From Ichthyophis bannanicus (Eukaryota > Chordata > Amphibia > Gymnophiona > Ichthyophiidae): DNA of 64,000 nucleotides. Location: assembly GCA_033557465.1 (NCBI GenBank), contig CM066031.1, positions 177,041,043-177,105,042 of the forward strand, written 5' to 3'. Shown here piece after piece: positions 1 to 11,986 of the stretch. The stretch's first letter is position 1, and each line of letters begins with the position of its first letter. The notes under the pieces are model-generated. The model was not told the origin of the DNA. It ran no database searches and was given only the letters and a program-made list of their open reading frames with translations. The position numbers and the translations under genes are program-made.

Positions 1-990
1 AGTCAGATCAAGGTCCATCAAGCCCAGTATCCTGTTTCCAACAGTGGCAAATCCAGGTCACAAGTACCTAGCAGTTTCCCCAAAAGACATAGATTCCACA
101 ATACTTGTATTGGGTCAGGCAGTGATATCCCAGGTCCCCTTTAATAATGGTTTATGGACCTTTCCTCCAGGAACTTGTCCAAACCTTTTTTAAACCTAGC
201 TACACTAAGAGCTTTTATTACATCCTCCGATAACAAATTCCAGAGTTTGATTACACGTTGAGTGAAAAAATATTTTCTCTTATTAGTCTTAAATAGGTTA
301 CCCTGTAGCTTCATTTGCATGTCCCCTAGTCTTTCTATATTCTGTTGACATAAACAATCGATCTATGTTTACCCATTCCACTCTATTCATTAATTTATGG
401 ACCTCTATAATTTCTCCCCTCAGCCGTCTCTTTTCCAGATTGAAGAGCCCTAACCTTTTTAGTTTCTCTTCATAGGGGTATCCTTCTATCCCCTTTACCA
501 TTTTGGTGGCTCTTCTCTGTACCTTTTCTAATAGCGCTATATCCTTTTTAAGATACGGTGACCAGAATTTCCCACCATATTCAAGGTGCGGTCGCACCAT
601 GGAACAATACAGAGACATTATAATATCCTTTGTTTTATTTTCCATTCCTTTTCTTATGATACCTAGCTTTTTATTTGTTCTCTTGGCCGCTGCTGCACAC
701 TGGGTGGAGGATTTTAACATGTTATCCATGATGACACCTAAATCTTTTTCCTGGGTGGTGGTTCCTAATGTGGAACCTTGCATCATGTAACCATAGTTTG
801 GGTTGTTCTTTCCTAGGTGCATAATTTTGCACTTCTCCACATTAAATTTCATCTGCCATTTGGATGCCCAGTCTTCCAATTTATCAAGATCCTCTTGCAA
901 TTTTCCACAATCCTCATGGGTTTTAACAACTTTAAATAGTTTTATGTTATCTGCAAATTTAATAACCTCACTCGTTATTCCCATTTCCAG
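1..990 (-). mobile_element. 5'-truncated CR1/L2-type LINE, 3' end of reverse transcriptase plus 3' UTR
   Basis: Read on the minus strand, positions 990 to about 300 encode the C-terminal part of a jockey/CR1-type reverse transcriptase. The catalytic box is altered: FADN stands where the family has FADD or YADD. Beyond it come the thumb region (KWQMKFNVEKCKIMHLG) and the conserved RPHLEYGGKFWSPYLKKD and LEKVQRRATKMV blocks. Positions 1-300 match the 3' untranslated tail, with the 'gggcttgatggacctt' signature that recurs at 3.8 kb and 27.3 kb. Homology stops abruptly near 990, so this is an ordinary 5' truncation. The element is dead. The window edge may cut the extreme 3' end. Confidence 0.85.
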
Positions 991-2740
991 GACTGACCTA
1001 TGCTGGCAGTGCAGGCTCACACACATGCTCATATGTAGGTTTTCCACATATGACCCTACTCTGATGCACGTACAGTACCATAATTGATTGGAGGAAGCAT
1101 TTAACCCACTCCATGGCCTATCCTCCCAAATCAGCATTTGTATGGGTAGAATGCTCCCTCCCACCTCTGAAGACTAACACATCAGAGAAGGGAAGTTGGA
1201 ATATTACCTACAGCAGATAGGCGTTGGCCCAACTAATGTCCTTACCATGACTGACTGCAAGAAACACATGCGATATGTGGCAGAAGTGTGAGGTCGATGT
1301 GGGGGGAAGGCGGTGCTCATTGCCGATATTTGGTGGGGTGGTGGCAGGGTGTGGAAGGTGTAGTAACAAAACAGGGTTCAGGACACTTATATACCCATGC
1401 AATCTTACCTCAACCATTCCTGACATGGTTCTGCAGACACCATCTTGTAATGGGCACACTTCCACCCCTACACATACCCTTTTTTATGTGGTTACTATGC
1501 TGTCCCAGTTGAACTTTGGTGAATCTCATATCCATGCGATAGTGTTGGACTATGCTGTGCACCAATCCTATCCTCTCCGTGTCCCACCATGTTTGCCAAT
1601 GCAAACTGTCAGCACAGTGTGTATGTTGTATCCACGTAGTCAGTAACAACTGGAACATGAGTGTCTGTGTCTAGTGTGGCATTGTGTAGTGCATGGGCCA
1701 GGTGTTGCACACCATCAGGTGTTAGAAACATCAACATTGCTCCATATAAAATTTTCCCCCAAATAACAACGCCCATTCCTCAAACCTGAAAAACACACCA
1801 TGCCATGTGTGCTATCACACACTGTACTCACTACTGGTATGCCTGTCATGTCATTTCAGAATATGTGAGCCATACATGTTTTTGCAATGACAAGGCAATT
1901 GATATGTGTATGCGATGGCATGGTAATCTATCTGTCTGATATGAAGTATGTCCAGAGGACACACCTCATAAATACACAGGGATATGGACATGCTCCTCCA
2001 CCCACCTCCCCTTGTCCCACTCCTTGGCCAATGCCGTGCAGCAACATGACAGTTACATTATCAGGCTGGATGCTCCTTTGGATCCATGCCTTGCATATTG
2101 TGCTGATATCCATGCAGGATGGCAAGGAGTGGTCCTCCAAAAGCACATCTGCCATTGACACCATCAGTGTTACATGACTGTAGGACATGCATTATCACGA
2201 CACTGTTTCCTGTTACTGATCATGGCCATGCTGTGTACATGCCCAACCCTTTTCTGCTCTCATGCTGTTGTCAGTGTCTCACACCCCTGTATCCTGTGGT
2301 CCATTGTGCACATGTACCTCAACATGGTAATGTAAACATCATCTGACAACTGGAAAACATAACCTCATAGTAGCACTGCTAACACACATCTCATAGGCAG
2401 CTGACATTGCAAATAGGACACTTAACATATGTTGGCCGTGTGCCATGCCCATACATATTCAGAGGTGACATTTGGGTCAGCATCAGCCAATTGTGTGTCA
2501 CCAAGGCCTGCAAGTTTTGTTACATTTATGACTGATATCATCACTAATAAGACATGTTGAAACAACGATGACTGTTTTGTCAACCGATTGATGACCTCTG
2601 CAAGAAGGCGCAGGAACTCTTGCACCTACAGCCTGAATATGTGCAACAAGTACAGGATGAGACAGGCCACACCGAGGATGATGAGTGTATATGTTATACA
2701 TGTCAGGCATGTATGATGTATGCTGGCATGTATGATGTAT
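991..2740. other. Old TG/CA-rich spacer without recognisable genes
   Basis: All open frames here are short, overlap on both strands and resemble no family. The sequence is rich in TG and CA and poor in CG, as in long-methylated repeat debris. I see no RNA gene or intact element. Confidence 0.5.
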
Positions 2741-2741
2741 G

Positions 2742-2876
2742 TTATGCTCCCTGTTATCTGTAAACTTAAGACAGATCCTATTCTGTCTGATTAAAAGTTT
2801 GTTGTATGTAAACCGCACTGATAACAAAGAGCGCGGTATATAAGAACTGTTAAATAAATAAATAAATAAAATAAAT
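2742..2876 (+). repeat. Tailed non-LTR retroposon fragment ending in (TAAA)n
   Basis: The segment has an 'aaaccgcactga' block, then 'gcggtatataagaactg', then a (taaa)n tail. The same arrangement recurs near 15.1 kb (minus), 20.9 kb (minus, duplicate), 32.8 kb (minus), 42.9 kb (plus) and 49.4 kb (minus). It looks like a SINE or short LINE 3' end that shares the tail of an L2/CR1-type LINE. Confidence 0.6.
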
Positions 2877-3365
2877 GTCAGGTATGTATGATGTACTATG
2901 ATGTATGCTGTAAGCATAACACAATATGGTCAAGTGCACATCATGAGTGCAATATACATACATACTCAGTACAGGTCATGTCACTATCCCCCTGTTGTAT
3001 CTTCTTGTGGGTGGATACACCATGTGCTCTCCACTAGTGTTGCCAGTGGCCTGTATTGGGTATATCTGGTCACATACATTGATGATGGGCACCACACATT
3101 GTCATGTGCAACACATTATCTACAAATATTTGCTACAATCATTGTGTTGGCAGGTGTGTTGAATGTCCTCAAAAACATCCCTGATATGACTGTGTGTGTA
3201 CCTTGTCCAGACTGTTCTCTCATTTTGGATAGCTGGCAGGCCTGTATGTGGATAGTCCAACACACCAATGCCCTCACATGCACATCTTCAATGCCTGTCT
3301 TACCCACTATTCAATTTAGGCCTACTGAATTGGGATGGATCTGGTGCATAGCTAACAAAGGATAA

Positions 3366-3838
3366 CAAAGCATATTAGAATGCCTCTGTATCATTCCATG
3401 GTGCAACCGCACCTTGACTATTGTGTGCAATCCTGCTCGCCGTATCTTAAAAAGAATATAGGGTTATTAGAAAATGTACAGAGAAGAGCCACCAAAATGG
3501 TAAAGGGGATGGAAGGAAACCCCTATGAAGAGAAAATATTTTTTGACTCAACGTGCCATCAAACTCTGGGATTTGCTACCGGAGGATGTAATAAAAGCTG
3601 TTAGAGTAGTCGGGTTTAACAAACGGTTTTGACAAGTTCCTGGAGGAAAGGTTCATAAAACAATATTAAAGTGGACCCAGAATATCCACTGCTTGCCCCA
3701 ATACAAACATTGTGGAACTTGTGTCTTCTGGGAAAAATGCTAGGTACTTATGACCTAGATTAGCCACTGTTGGAAATAGGATACTGGGCTTGATGGACCT
3801 TGGTATGACCCAGTATGGCATTTCTTATGTTCTTATGC
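3366..3838 (+). mobile_element. CR1/L2-type LINE 3' fragment
   Basis: The plus strand encodes a short stretch matching the thumb region of the LINE at 1-990 (RPHLDYC-type and ENVQRRATKMVKGMEG blocks, 3380-3535). The frame then breaks. The 3' untranslated tail follows, with 'gggcttgatggacctt' at about 3790 and a 'tcttatgttcttatg' terminal repeat near 3838. It is a heavily 5'-truncated, dead copy. Confidence 0.85.
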
Positions 3839-6579
3839 TAGCCATGCTGGGTGAATGGACAGATGCAGATAGATTATTTCACCCATGGCATGCTCCTTAC
3901 CTGAACCGTATGTGTGTGTTGTTCACATGCCTATTGTTTTAGCTGCCATATGCAGGCAACATGCTGACCTAGGAACATACCATGTGATAGTGTATAGAGA
4001 CTGTGAAGGTGCAAATATTTGCTACATAAAGGTTTGCGCATGCCTTGTTGGTTCTGCTTTGTCCAAGTCACCACAACACGTACCCGCCTTAAGGGGTGTA
4101 TCCACCACTCCATGCTGGCCACCCCAATGTTTTGCACTAGCAAAGATACTCATGCTTATTTGGAGGTGAACATGCTGTCATCAGCCCATCAACTGTCTCT
4201 GCAACCCAAGATTTGAAAGTCTGTCATTGAAATTGTTTCCCTCACTTCCATTTTGAGGTCATTTGTGACAACAGACTACATTGAAGACAGTATGTATGTG
4301 CTGCCACAGCTGTTTATCCCATTCACTTTGCAAGTCAGATTATGGGCTAGTGTCTGAGAACTTCCACATTTTAGGCGGATGTTAGTGTGTTCATTGAAAC
4401 TATTTAGCCATCTGGGAGTTTGGCCGCAAACAACTTTCCCCTCCCCCCTCCAGTGTGTACATATGTAGATTACCATGTCATCTCTGACATGTCCATTGAA
4501 CCAGGCTACAAATCAGGTATGTCACATGATAATGATATGATACTTGCCCTGCTTCAGCCATACACCTCTTCAGATGCATGCTAAACCATTGTCGGCCTGG
4601 TATCAGCATATTCTTGTGAGATAGTTATGACACTCCCATTGTCCCACTGCAGTGTGTTGTAGAACCACATGCATGTCTCTGGTGATGAGATACAAACACA
4701 TATATCTGCCTGTGTAGGCAGTATGTCCAACATGGTTGCCTTCAGACCCAGACATAGCTGATTAGGGACATTTATCCAAACATCTGTCACCAATGTGTAG
4801 CGATGACTTTAGTTGCACAAACAGCATCAGCCTCTCTCACATATTAAGAATGATGATGGTAATCAGGTGTAGCCACCCCCACTGTGTCTGTACAGAAGTT
4901 CCTTGCACATCAGCCATGTGTCACATAAACATAAACCACACAGCTACTATTGTTGGCTGCTGTTGTCAGCTCACATCCCCAAGTGCAGTTTTCTAATAGT
5001 TTAGGTGAGATAATATATGAACCTCTACATCCCTCAACACCAACACCTGTGAGCGTACATACACGTGTTGGTCCACACAGACACACACAGACTCGCTGAT
5101 GTTGGCCACCACCCTCTTCTACAAACCCACTACATCAATATTGTCTTATAAATCTGGGTACACATGTCTGTCCCCCTGAAGCCTATCCCTTGTGTGACAG
5201 AACACTGTGTCACTGTGATGATTATCAATAACCTTTCTGATGCATCGTGTGTGCTCACTGCTAACAGCTGCTAGATGAGTGATACCTCATTCATAGCCTC
5301 ACAATGTCATGGTACATGCTAAACCAAAACAATTTGTAACTAGTCCCCACACAGATATCAGATGTAGTGCATATAATGCAATATACTGTATGCACCATCT
5401 TCCGCCCTTCCCCAACACATTGTTAGACCACCTCAGAGCACTAACATAACCAAGTGAGTGTCCTACATTACCAATGACAGCTCATGACTGCACAGCATGC
5501 AGGATGCTACCTCACATGCAACAAGTGGTACACTCCCACTATTTGAAGTAATGCTTTTCTCCCTCAACATGGGATACCTGTTGTATGTTTGTGAACACAT
5601 AGGCACTGTCAACCTTACATGACTGATTCCCTTGACACCTCTTCTCCCCTTACAACAGGCTTTGAGGTGCATCTATGACCATGTCTGTGTAATGTCTTTG
5701 GTCCTCTGATGAGGGGAACAGTTGTTATGTTTTGTCCCATTTATGCATATGCATACAAGCATGTGACAGCAGGGGCACAACAGTTAAGGTACAATGTGTG
5801 AGGATGTTGATGATGTTGCAATGTGGTCATGGTCATGCAATGTTCATTGTGCATAGTCTGCCTCTGGAGATTGTTTTATTGCACATTGTCATCTTTTATG
5901 CCAACCAGTCATGTGTGAGGTGCATTAGTCATGAAATGTGCAAACAGGTGCTAACAGTAGCAAAATCAGGTATGCTTCTGAATACCCATGTCCAGTTGAT
6001 ATGCTAGTACCCATAATATCCATGGGGTATCTGACCTATGGTACTGTGTGCTTTTCCAGATATTCACCCGCTATTGATTAGTATGTTAGGACACACATGT
6101 GCCATGTGTGTCACACCAAACATGTGTGTCCTGTCACACCAAACATGTGTGTCCACACTGTGGACAGCTATACAAAGCCAATATGTTTCACAATATCACA
6201 TGGCAGTCCCATCCCGTGGAGATGCACACATAGCAAACATAATTGTGGATGAAAATCTGAGCATACAGCACTGTATGTGTTGTGGACCAAGTGCAGGGGG
6301 CACACTACCAAAACATGACTTCAGAATGTCACATATCTGATGTTATGTGGGCCCTACTACTGCAACTGACAACAACCCATGTGTCACAGGGTATATGCGT
6401 GTGATAGGTATGCTCACATTGCAAACAGTGATCGTCTGTATGGTATCCACGTAACAGTATGGTGTCCACATAACAGTGTAGCTTACAATATGCGACACCT
6501 TTTTCTGTAATATAGTGGATATGACCTGATATACAATTATGTGTCTTTGTGCTTATGGACATCTATCTGTTTCAACCTG

Positions 6580-7160
6580 ACAGATCCTCAGCCATCTACC
6601 TCCATGGAGGCCCAGTGGACACAGTATCCCCTGGTGGCAGCCAGCATGAGAAGGAGAAGCTTTCTGAACCTGAAGCCATGTTGGAAGAGGGGTAGAAGGA
6701 AGAGGAGACACAGCCCTGCATGCTGCAGACACCACCAGGCCAGCAGGATGTGGTGGGTTAGGTGGGGGTGGCCACAGACATCCTGGTGGAGGTTGTGCAT
6801 GGGGTGTATGCACACACTGCAGCATGGTGCACACTATGCCACCATGGATGCTGGCTGCAGCCCCATACACCACGAACCATTTGGGCACACCAGCAGGGGC
6901 ATGCTGTGACCAGACACCACCAATGCAGCCTGCAGCCCAATCCACCCGGCAACTGTGGAGGACAACAGCAGTGCCATTGTGCTGCACCATGCCGTGGTAG
7001 ATGCTGGTTGCAGCCCCATCCACCAGCAGCTGTGCCAGCATGATGCAGCATGCAGCGCCATGCACTTGCCTCCAACAGATGAGGGACTCCTGTCTGCAGC
7101 AGTTGTGGGTGGTGGCCTCCATAGTCTTCCTAACATGTCAGGGTTTGAGGGGTGCATTTA
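6580..7160. repeat. GC-richer block with imperfect internal repeats
   Basis: A phrase close to 'gatgctggctgcagcccc' occurs at about 6847 and again at about 7001, in each case followed by a 'cacc' and 'cagca' context. A weaker version lies near 6923. Frames on both strands stay open for 60 to 190 codons only because repeat and GC content reduce stops. I cannot assign a product. Confidence 0.35.
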
Positions 7161-7473
7161 TTCACTGGGGACTACTGACACATCTACAACATCTGCTGAC
7201 TTTGCTTGTCAGATCCCCTACATATGGGCAGTGACATTAGGGGACCCACAGAATGTTGTGTTTGTGACACTGGCCTCCATGGTTGAGGCGCACTGCCACT
7301 TCTCCGACATTGCAGTGACCCTGGACTCCAATTTGGCACTCCTTAACCATTGGCTCTGCACGACAGTTGGATGGAGCCCACAACAAGCCCACCAGGCAAA
7401 CCCACACAGCACTCATCCTCATCATTGTCATGAGTGCTGGTCACACATACGTGTCTGACTCTGCTGCCACCAG

Positions 7474-9312
7474 GGGTCCACAAACACACAAGGTGATATC
7501 CACAAATATCTTTATATGCAGACACAACCTCACAAAACATACAGTGTCCTGCAAATGTCAACATCCTCTTGGGGTCCTCTCATAACATTTGCCAAACAAC
7601 CTGTACCACACACATAGGTTCTTGTCAGCCTTCCCCATGTGGGGCACAGAAAATGAAAACATATGAAGGTGACAACTACCTGTAATTGTGAAACAAGCAG
7701 GGATTGTGTGAAAGATTAAAATATCTTCAGGTGGACGTGTATCATGCACCCACCAATGCTATCATTTGTAACCAAATCTCTTGCTGTACTCGCCGATCCT
7801 GATCACCAGGCACATTTATGTACAATATTTAGACTAATGCCTAATGGCATACCAACTACTGACCAAGGCACATATGATACCCCTCCTTGCAATTATGTGC
7901 ATTGTATGGATAAACAACAATGTGCCAGACATGCCATTTGTTTGCCATGATATTGTGGAATGTGCCTGGACTATGCTGTTTATGGACACGGATAGGTACA
8001 CTTTAAAAACAGATCATTGTGGATTGGCTTGTAGGGTGTTTGTCATTGTCCAGCTGCATACTGAATGTACATTACAGGCTCCAATCATGGAGAAAATGAA
8101 TTCTGTAACCATTAAGCCATGCCCTACAGCTGTTGCCGTGCAGTATTGCATTGAGGTGGCACAATTGTTCAGTGACACATGATGAAACATCGTGTGGGCC
8201 AATGCTGCTGCCACCACCCTATTCCACCTTGTAATTCTTGTCCAAGAGCCATGTGATGTATGTGATCTGCAGTACACATGCCATGTCCCATTATATCTAC
8301 AATGATTTATCAATGTTCCATTTTGCTAGCACACTGTGTTGATGTGGGATCCAGAACATCATGTCTTGCAAAGGACACACATGACAAAATCATTCCTGAT
8401 GTCACCAATGCCTCTCATATGAGCACAGTCCTCTAATGGAGTGGTTTGTGTAAGGTTGGTTGTTACGTGGTCCATTGCATATATAGTCCCATGTAGGCTG
8501 AGGACCATTGCTAAACCTTCACCATGACCTTTTGTGTTTCTGTGACATTGTCAAAAGATGGGCAACTTGCCATCTCTGTGACCCTCTCTCTGTGCATGCT
8601 TCTAATCTCAGTAATGTGTGTGTGACATATGATGTCCACTATGAAGCAATAGATGTCATGGTTTCCCCAAAAGGTCCTAGATCAAGGTCATGATTGTACG
8701 AGCAATGTGAGAGATCCAGCTCAACATGCCTTTGCTGGAGTGATGTAGCCTGCCTCTTCACACTTAATATGTGTGCTCTGTGTCATAGCATGGTGTGATT
8801 CCCATCAGAGAAGGTATAATTGGATGGGCAACCTGTGTCACATTGTCCACAATATAGTGGTTATAGTCAATGCCATACCAACTACATCTGTGTTGTCTAG
8901 GTCTCACTGATTGCACCATTCCTCAGAAAAGGATTAACAGGCACTTATGATGATGTCATATGCATGCATATGTCATCGACTGTTACAGTAGACCTGTATG
9001 AGGTATGCCTATGTCACCCCACAGCAGCAGGTTGTACCATATGGGTTGGTCTATCAACATACAGGCCCATGAATCTCGTCTGTCATGAAGGGTTATAGAT
9101 GCTGCAACAGATCTGGAAAGGCACTGGGGGGCTGAGGGCATTTCTAGGGCACCGTTTCTGAGGTCTGGTTGAACATATGTTTGCTGTGCAGTCCAAGGGC
9201 CCCCATTGTGTCTACAATTTGTGGGAGCTGCAGCACTACAGTGACCACTCCAATGAATGCACTTCCCTGTAAAAATATTTGTGGATATCACCTGGTGTGT
9301 CTGGGCCCCCAC
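7474..9312. repeat. Inverted pair of about 42 bp, 1.75 kb apart
   Basis: The sequence 'cacaaggtgatatccacaaa' near 7487 reappears as its reverse complement near 9280. Flanks also match, giving about 42 bp with a few mismatches. Translated, both copies give nearly the same peptide phrase (THKVISTNIF against THQVISTNIF), so this may be an inverted duplication of an old coding repeat rather than transposon ends. Confidence 0.45.
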
Positions 9313-10470
9313 CTGGCCCCCAGTGGAACCCTGAGCCCAGTGATAGGTGGCTCTGTGCCTTATATATAGGTCTATGTCTTACCTGCTGAAATGTGCCTGA
9401 AAGCTGCATGCCGCAATGTATAGCTGCTATTGTTTGTATTTTTGTGTTCTTTTCTTTGTGTAAATACCGTATGTGAGAGGAATCGCTTATTTTATTTTTG
9501 ATACATTATTTCTCTTTTTGGTTTGTGTTTACACTTATAATATAAATATATCTATATTTTCAGACTACGTATTGTGTCAGTTGTGTTATTGTCATAGGCT
9601 CCCTGGTTTTACACAGATAAATGCATCTCTTTTTATGGACAGCACTTGTTTTTGGATGGTACCAATACCATCAGCTACACCAGCATCTTAGTACATCATG
9701 TGCTGCAGTCATTCCCTGAGTATGAAAAACACAGTTGCCTGTTGTTCCTCATGGGCTATGTGCTGATGGTGAAAAGGGTGTATGTGGAGCACAGTAGGCA
9801 CCTCCCACACAGGTAGTTACCTACTGCTGTTATTAAACCTCTCCTTTTGTCCTGTTATTCCACAACATTCCATCTGGAATTCCTATAAGGCTCTTAGGTG
9901 GGTAACTTTGCCCTACACCATTGATGGGCAGCAAGGGGGTAGATATTTCTGATGTAAACAATCGGCATTGGTCATGCTGCCCACAACACAAGTTAACCTC
10001 TATATTATCATGTTGCTGATTGATGAGGTTGCAACAGCAGTTCTCTACTGAGTGTGTCATTTGAGTAGGTGAGGCTTACTGTGTGAGATATCCTGCAGCA
10101 AGCATGCACATATGTGTTACAGTTGTGGTGAGAAGGTCTGGTGGGCAGGCCGGAACCCATGTGACCATGATTGCTGTGGAGAATGTTTCATGGTAGTTGT
10201 TTCTGATTGTGTGTAGTTTGCAAGGATGTCCACATCATGTATGTATGACTGTTGATCATCTGGTACAGGGTGACTTTGCAATATTTAATTTCCCACATCA
10301 TGGTGCTTGGTGCATTAACATATAGTGGATCATCTTGTGCGTGAATACTGTGTCATGTATTAATGTGAGGACAAAGTCATTGCTTCCATTGATAGGATAA
10401 CTGCTGACAATGTCTGTTGAGTACATTGGCAAGAGAAAAAAATAAGATATGAACAAACAACAAAAAAATT

Positions 10471-10479
<9 letters not shown>

Positions 10480-10511
<32 letters not shown>
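10480..10511. repeat. (TA)n microsatellite at the edge of the gypsy LTR
   Basis: A run of alternating t and a directly abuts the left end of the LTR at 10512. It is probably the target into which the element inserted. Confidence 0.85.
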
Positions 10512-10514
<3 letters not shown>

Positions 10515-11986
10515 CACCAGTACTCGGCCCGTAGCTTAGGCATACGGGATAGACGGCCTGGGGACCCTTTATTGAAACACTGGAACAATGCTTTAGGCTT
10601 GCATTGCCTCCTGGGAGTTGTAGTATTCTTCCCTTTTCAATAAGATGCAGTTGTGGTGCAAGTGGTTCAGGCAATGACAGGCTTTTAATTCCCCTCCCGG
10701 GGCAGATTCAAACATAAAATAACTCAGGACAAAAAGGCCATACACTCTGGCACAAAATAAGAAAGGAAATAATAACAGCTTTTCAACTTAAATCCAAAGT
10801 TCCACGGTATTTACAGCATACAGTCACTTTGTATAAGCAAGGAAAATCCTGTGCTCTTCAACTGCCAGTTAAACAGCTTTCACATCACCTGGCTCAGCAC
10901 AGAGAAATTATATCATCTGTAACCATTAAAGTACAGTCCATTTGGTTATCTGATATTTCTTCTTCCTGAGGATCAATCAGCATTGACTCATGCTGATTCT
11001 CTGGTAAGTACAACTTCTGCTTGGTATACAACGTTTTCAAACTTCCACCCTCTATCTGTTCCTGAGGCTTCTCTATCAAGCCCTCCGTGAGATAGGGTTC
11101 AGTATTACCATATATTTTTAGAATAGCAGAGAGGAGAGTCACACCCTTTAGGGTTTCTATAAGAGAACTTCTTATCACCACTTTTATCCTTATAGTAATT
11201 AGACAGCCTACCTTCTGGCTTAGAGACAGGGGAAAGTCCGTGCACAGCTTGGTCAGGAAGGGGTTTAAACCTCAGAGGTTTTCCTCTGTACTTAGGCTTT
11301 TCCACCTCTTCTTCTGACATGCAAATGTCCTCCACTGAATACCTTTCACTCCCTGGAGCTTGCAAGTGCTTCCCAGATAGCTTTACCCGGTAACGTTTCC
11401 CTCTGTGTGTCTTCCCAATAGGACAATTGCCTGGAGTTCTTGCCACAGGGTTTTTGGGCCCTGCTCCTCCAGTTATTCCTGCTGGTTACTTCCTGTATTT
11501 CTCTATCACTCTCAGAATCACAATCCTCTGAGTCACTAACGTACTTTCTCTCTTGCTTCCTTCCACACTGAAACACACGTTGCTTCTGAGTCTCAGACTT
11601 CAGCTCACTCAGCTTTCCCAGCTGGGTCTGTCCAAGCTTTCTCTCTCTCTCTCTCTCTCTCATTCTCCAGTTCCTCTGCTCCTCCTGCTCTTTGCTTCCC
11701 GTGCTTCTCTTGCTTCCTTTGCTGCCCTTCACACTGAACTCTAATGAGCGCTTCTTATATGTCTGGTTTGGAGCTAATCTAGCCCTTCCCCCTCTCAGGT
11801 GAAAACTATTGGGCTCAGGAGATGGGGATTGTTTGCTAGCTGAGTGTGGCTGCTGCACTCGTGGCTGGGTTTGTTTATGTTGCTCCTGGCAACTGGGAGT
11901 CCTGTGCTTTGGCCTTCCTGTCAGCAACAGACCTACTTCTCAGGTTCCTCTGTTTGCATGGCAAAGGACGTCTCTTCCCCATTACA
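10512..11986 (-). mobile_element. 3' LTR of Gmr1-like Ty3/gypsy element
   Basis: In minus orientation the segment begins TGTAATGGGG and ends GGTGACA, so it has TG...CA ends. It is preceded (positions 11987-11999) by a purine run, reverse complement of 'tatccccccctt', that serves as polypurine tract. An independent relative at 38.1-39.09 kb diverges exactly at the same TGTAATGGGG boundary, which supports the LTR call. A TATA-like 'catataag' lies on the minus strand near 11756-11763, about 230 bp in, so U3 is short. The LTR is long (1,475 bp) and contains a reading frame described separately. I found no matching 5' LTR to the right of gag. Confidence 0.7.
10894..11570 (-). pseudogene. Frameshifted reading frame inside the gypsy LTR
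   Basis: Three overlapping minus-strand frames (about 11570-11380, 11390-11105 and 11181-10894) together resemble the open frame in the second LTR at 38119-38697. Shared landmarks in order are YVSDS, NWR..AQKP, GKHLQA, DICMSEEE, KPLRFKP, SKPEGRL and a Y..T.PYL stretch. The copy has at least two frameshifts. The product would be hydrophilic, acidic at the start and basic in the middle, with no domain I recognise. It lies downstream of the LTR TATA-like box, so it could be transcribed. It may be an accessory protein or the start of a larger retroelement protein. Confidence 0.5.

Larger units (their letters stand above)
3839..10479. other. Long TG/CA-rich spacer, probably decayed DNA transposons
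   Basis: In 6.6 kb I find no gene-like frame with family features. Local structure: a 23-bp tandem duplication near 6108-6160, a GC-richer block with imperfect repeats (about 6580-7160), and an inverted pair of about 42 bp at 7474 and 9312. The composition resembles the other spacers in the window. Decayed PIF/Harbinger DNA is a possibility because a transposase of that family lies at 25.5 kb, but I cannot show it. Confidence 0.4.

Noticed and set aside
6541..7458. Overlapping frames of 100-190 codons on both strands
   Set aside because: They are open on both strands because of repeat and GC content, with no domain, no codon bias I can see and no homologous phrase; treated as non-coding.
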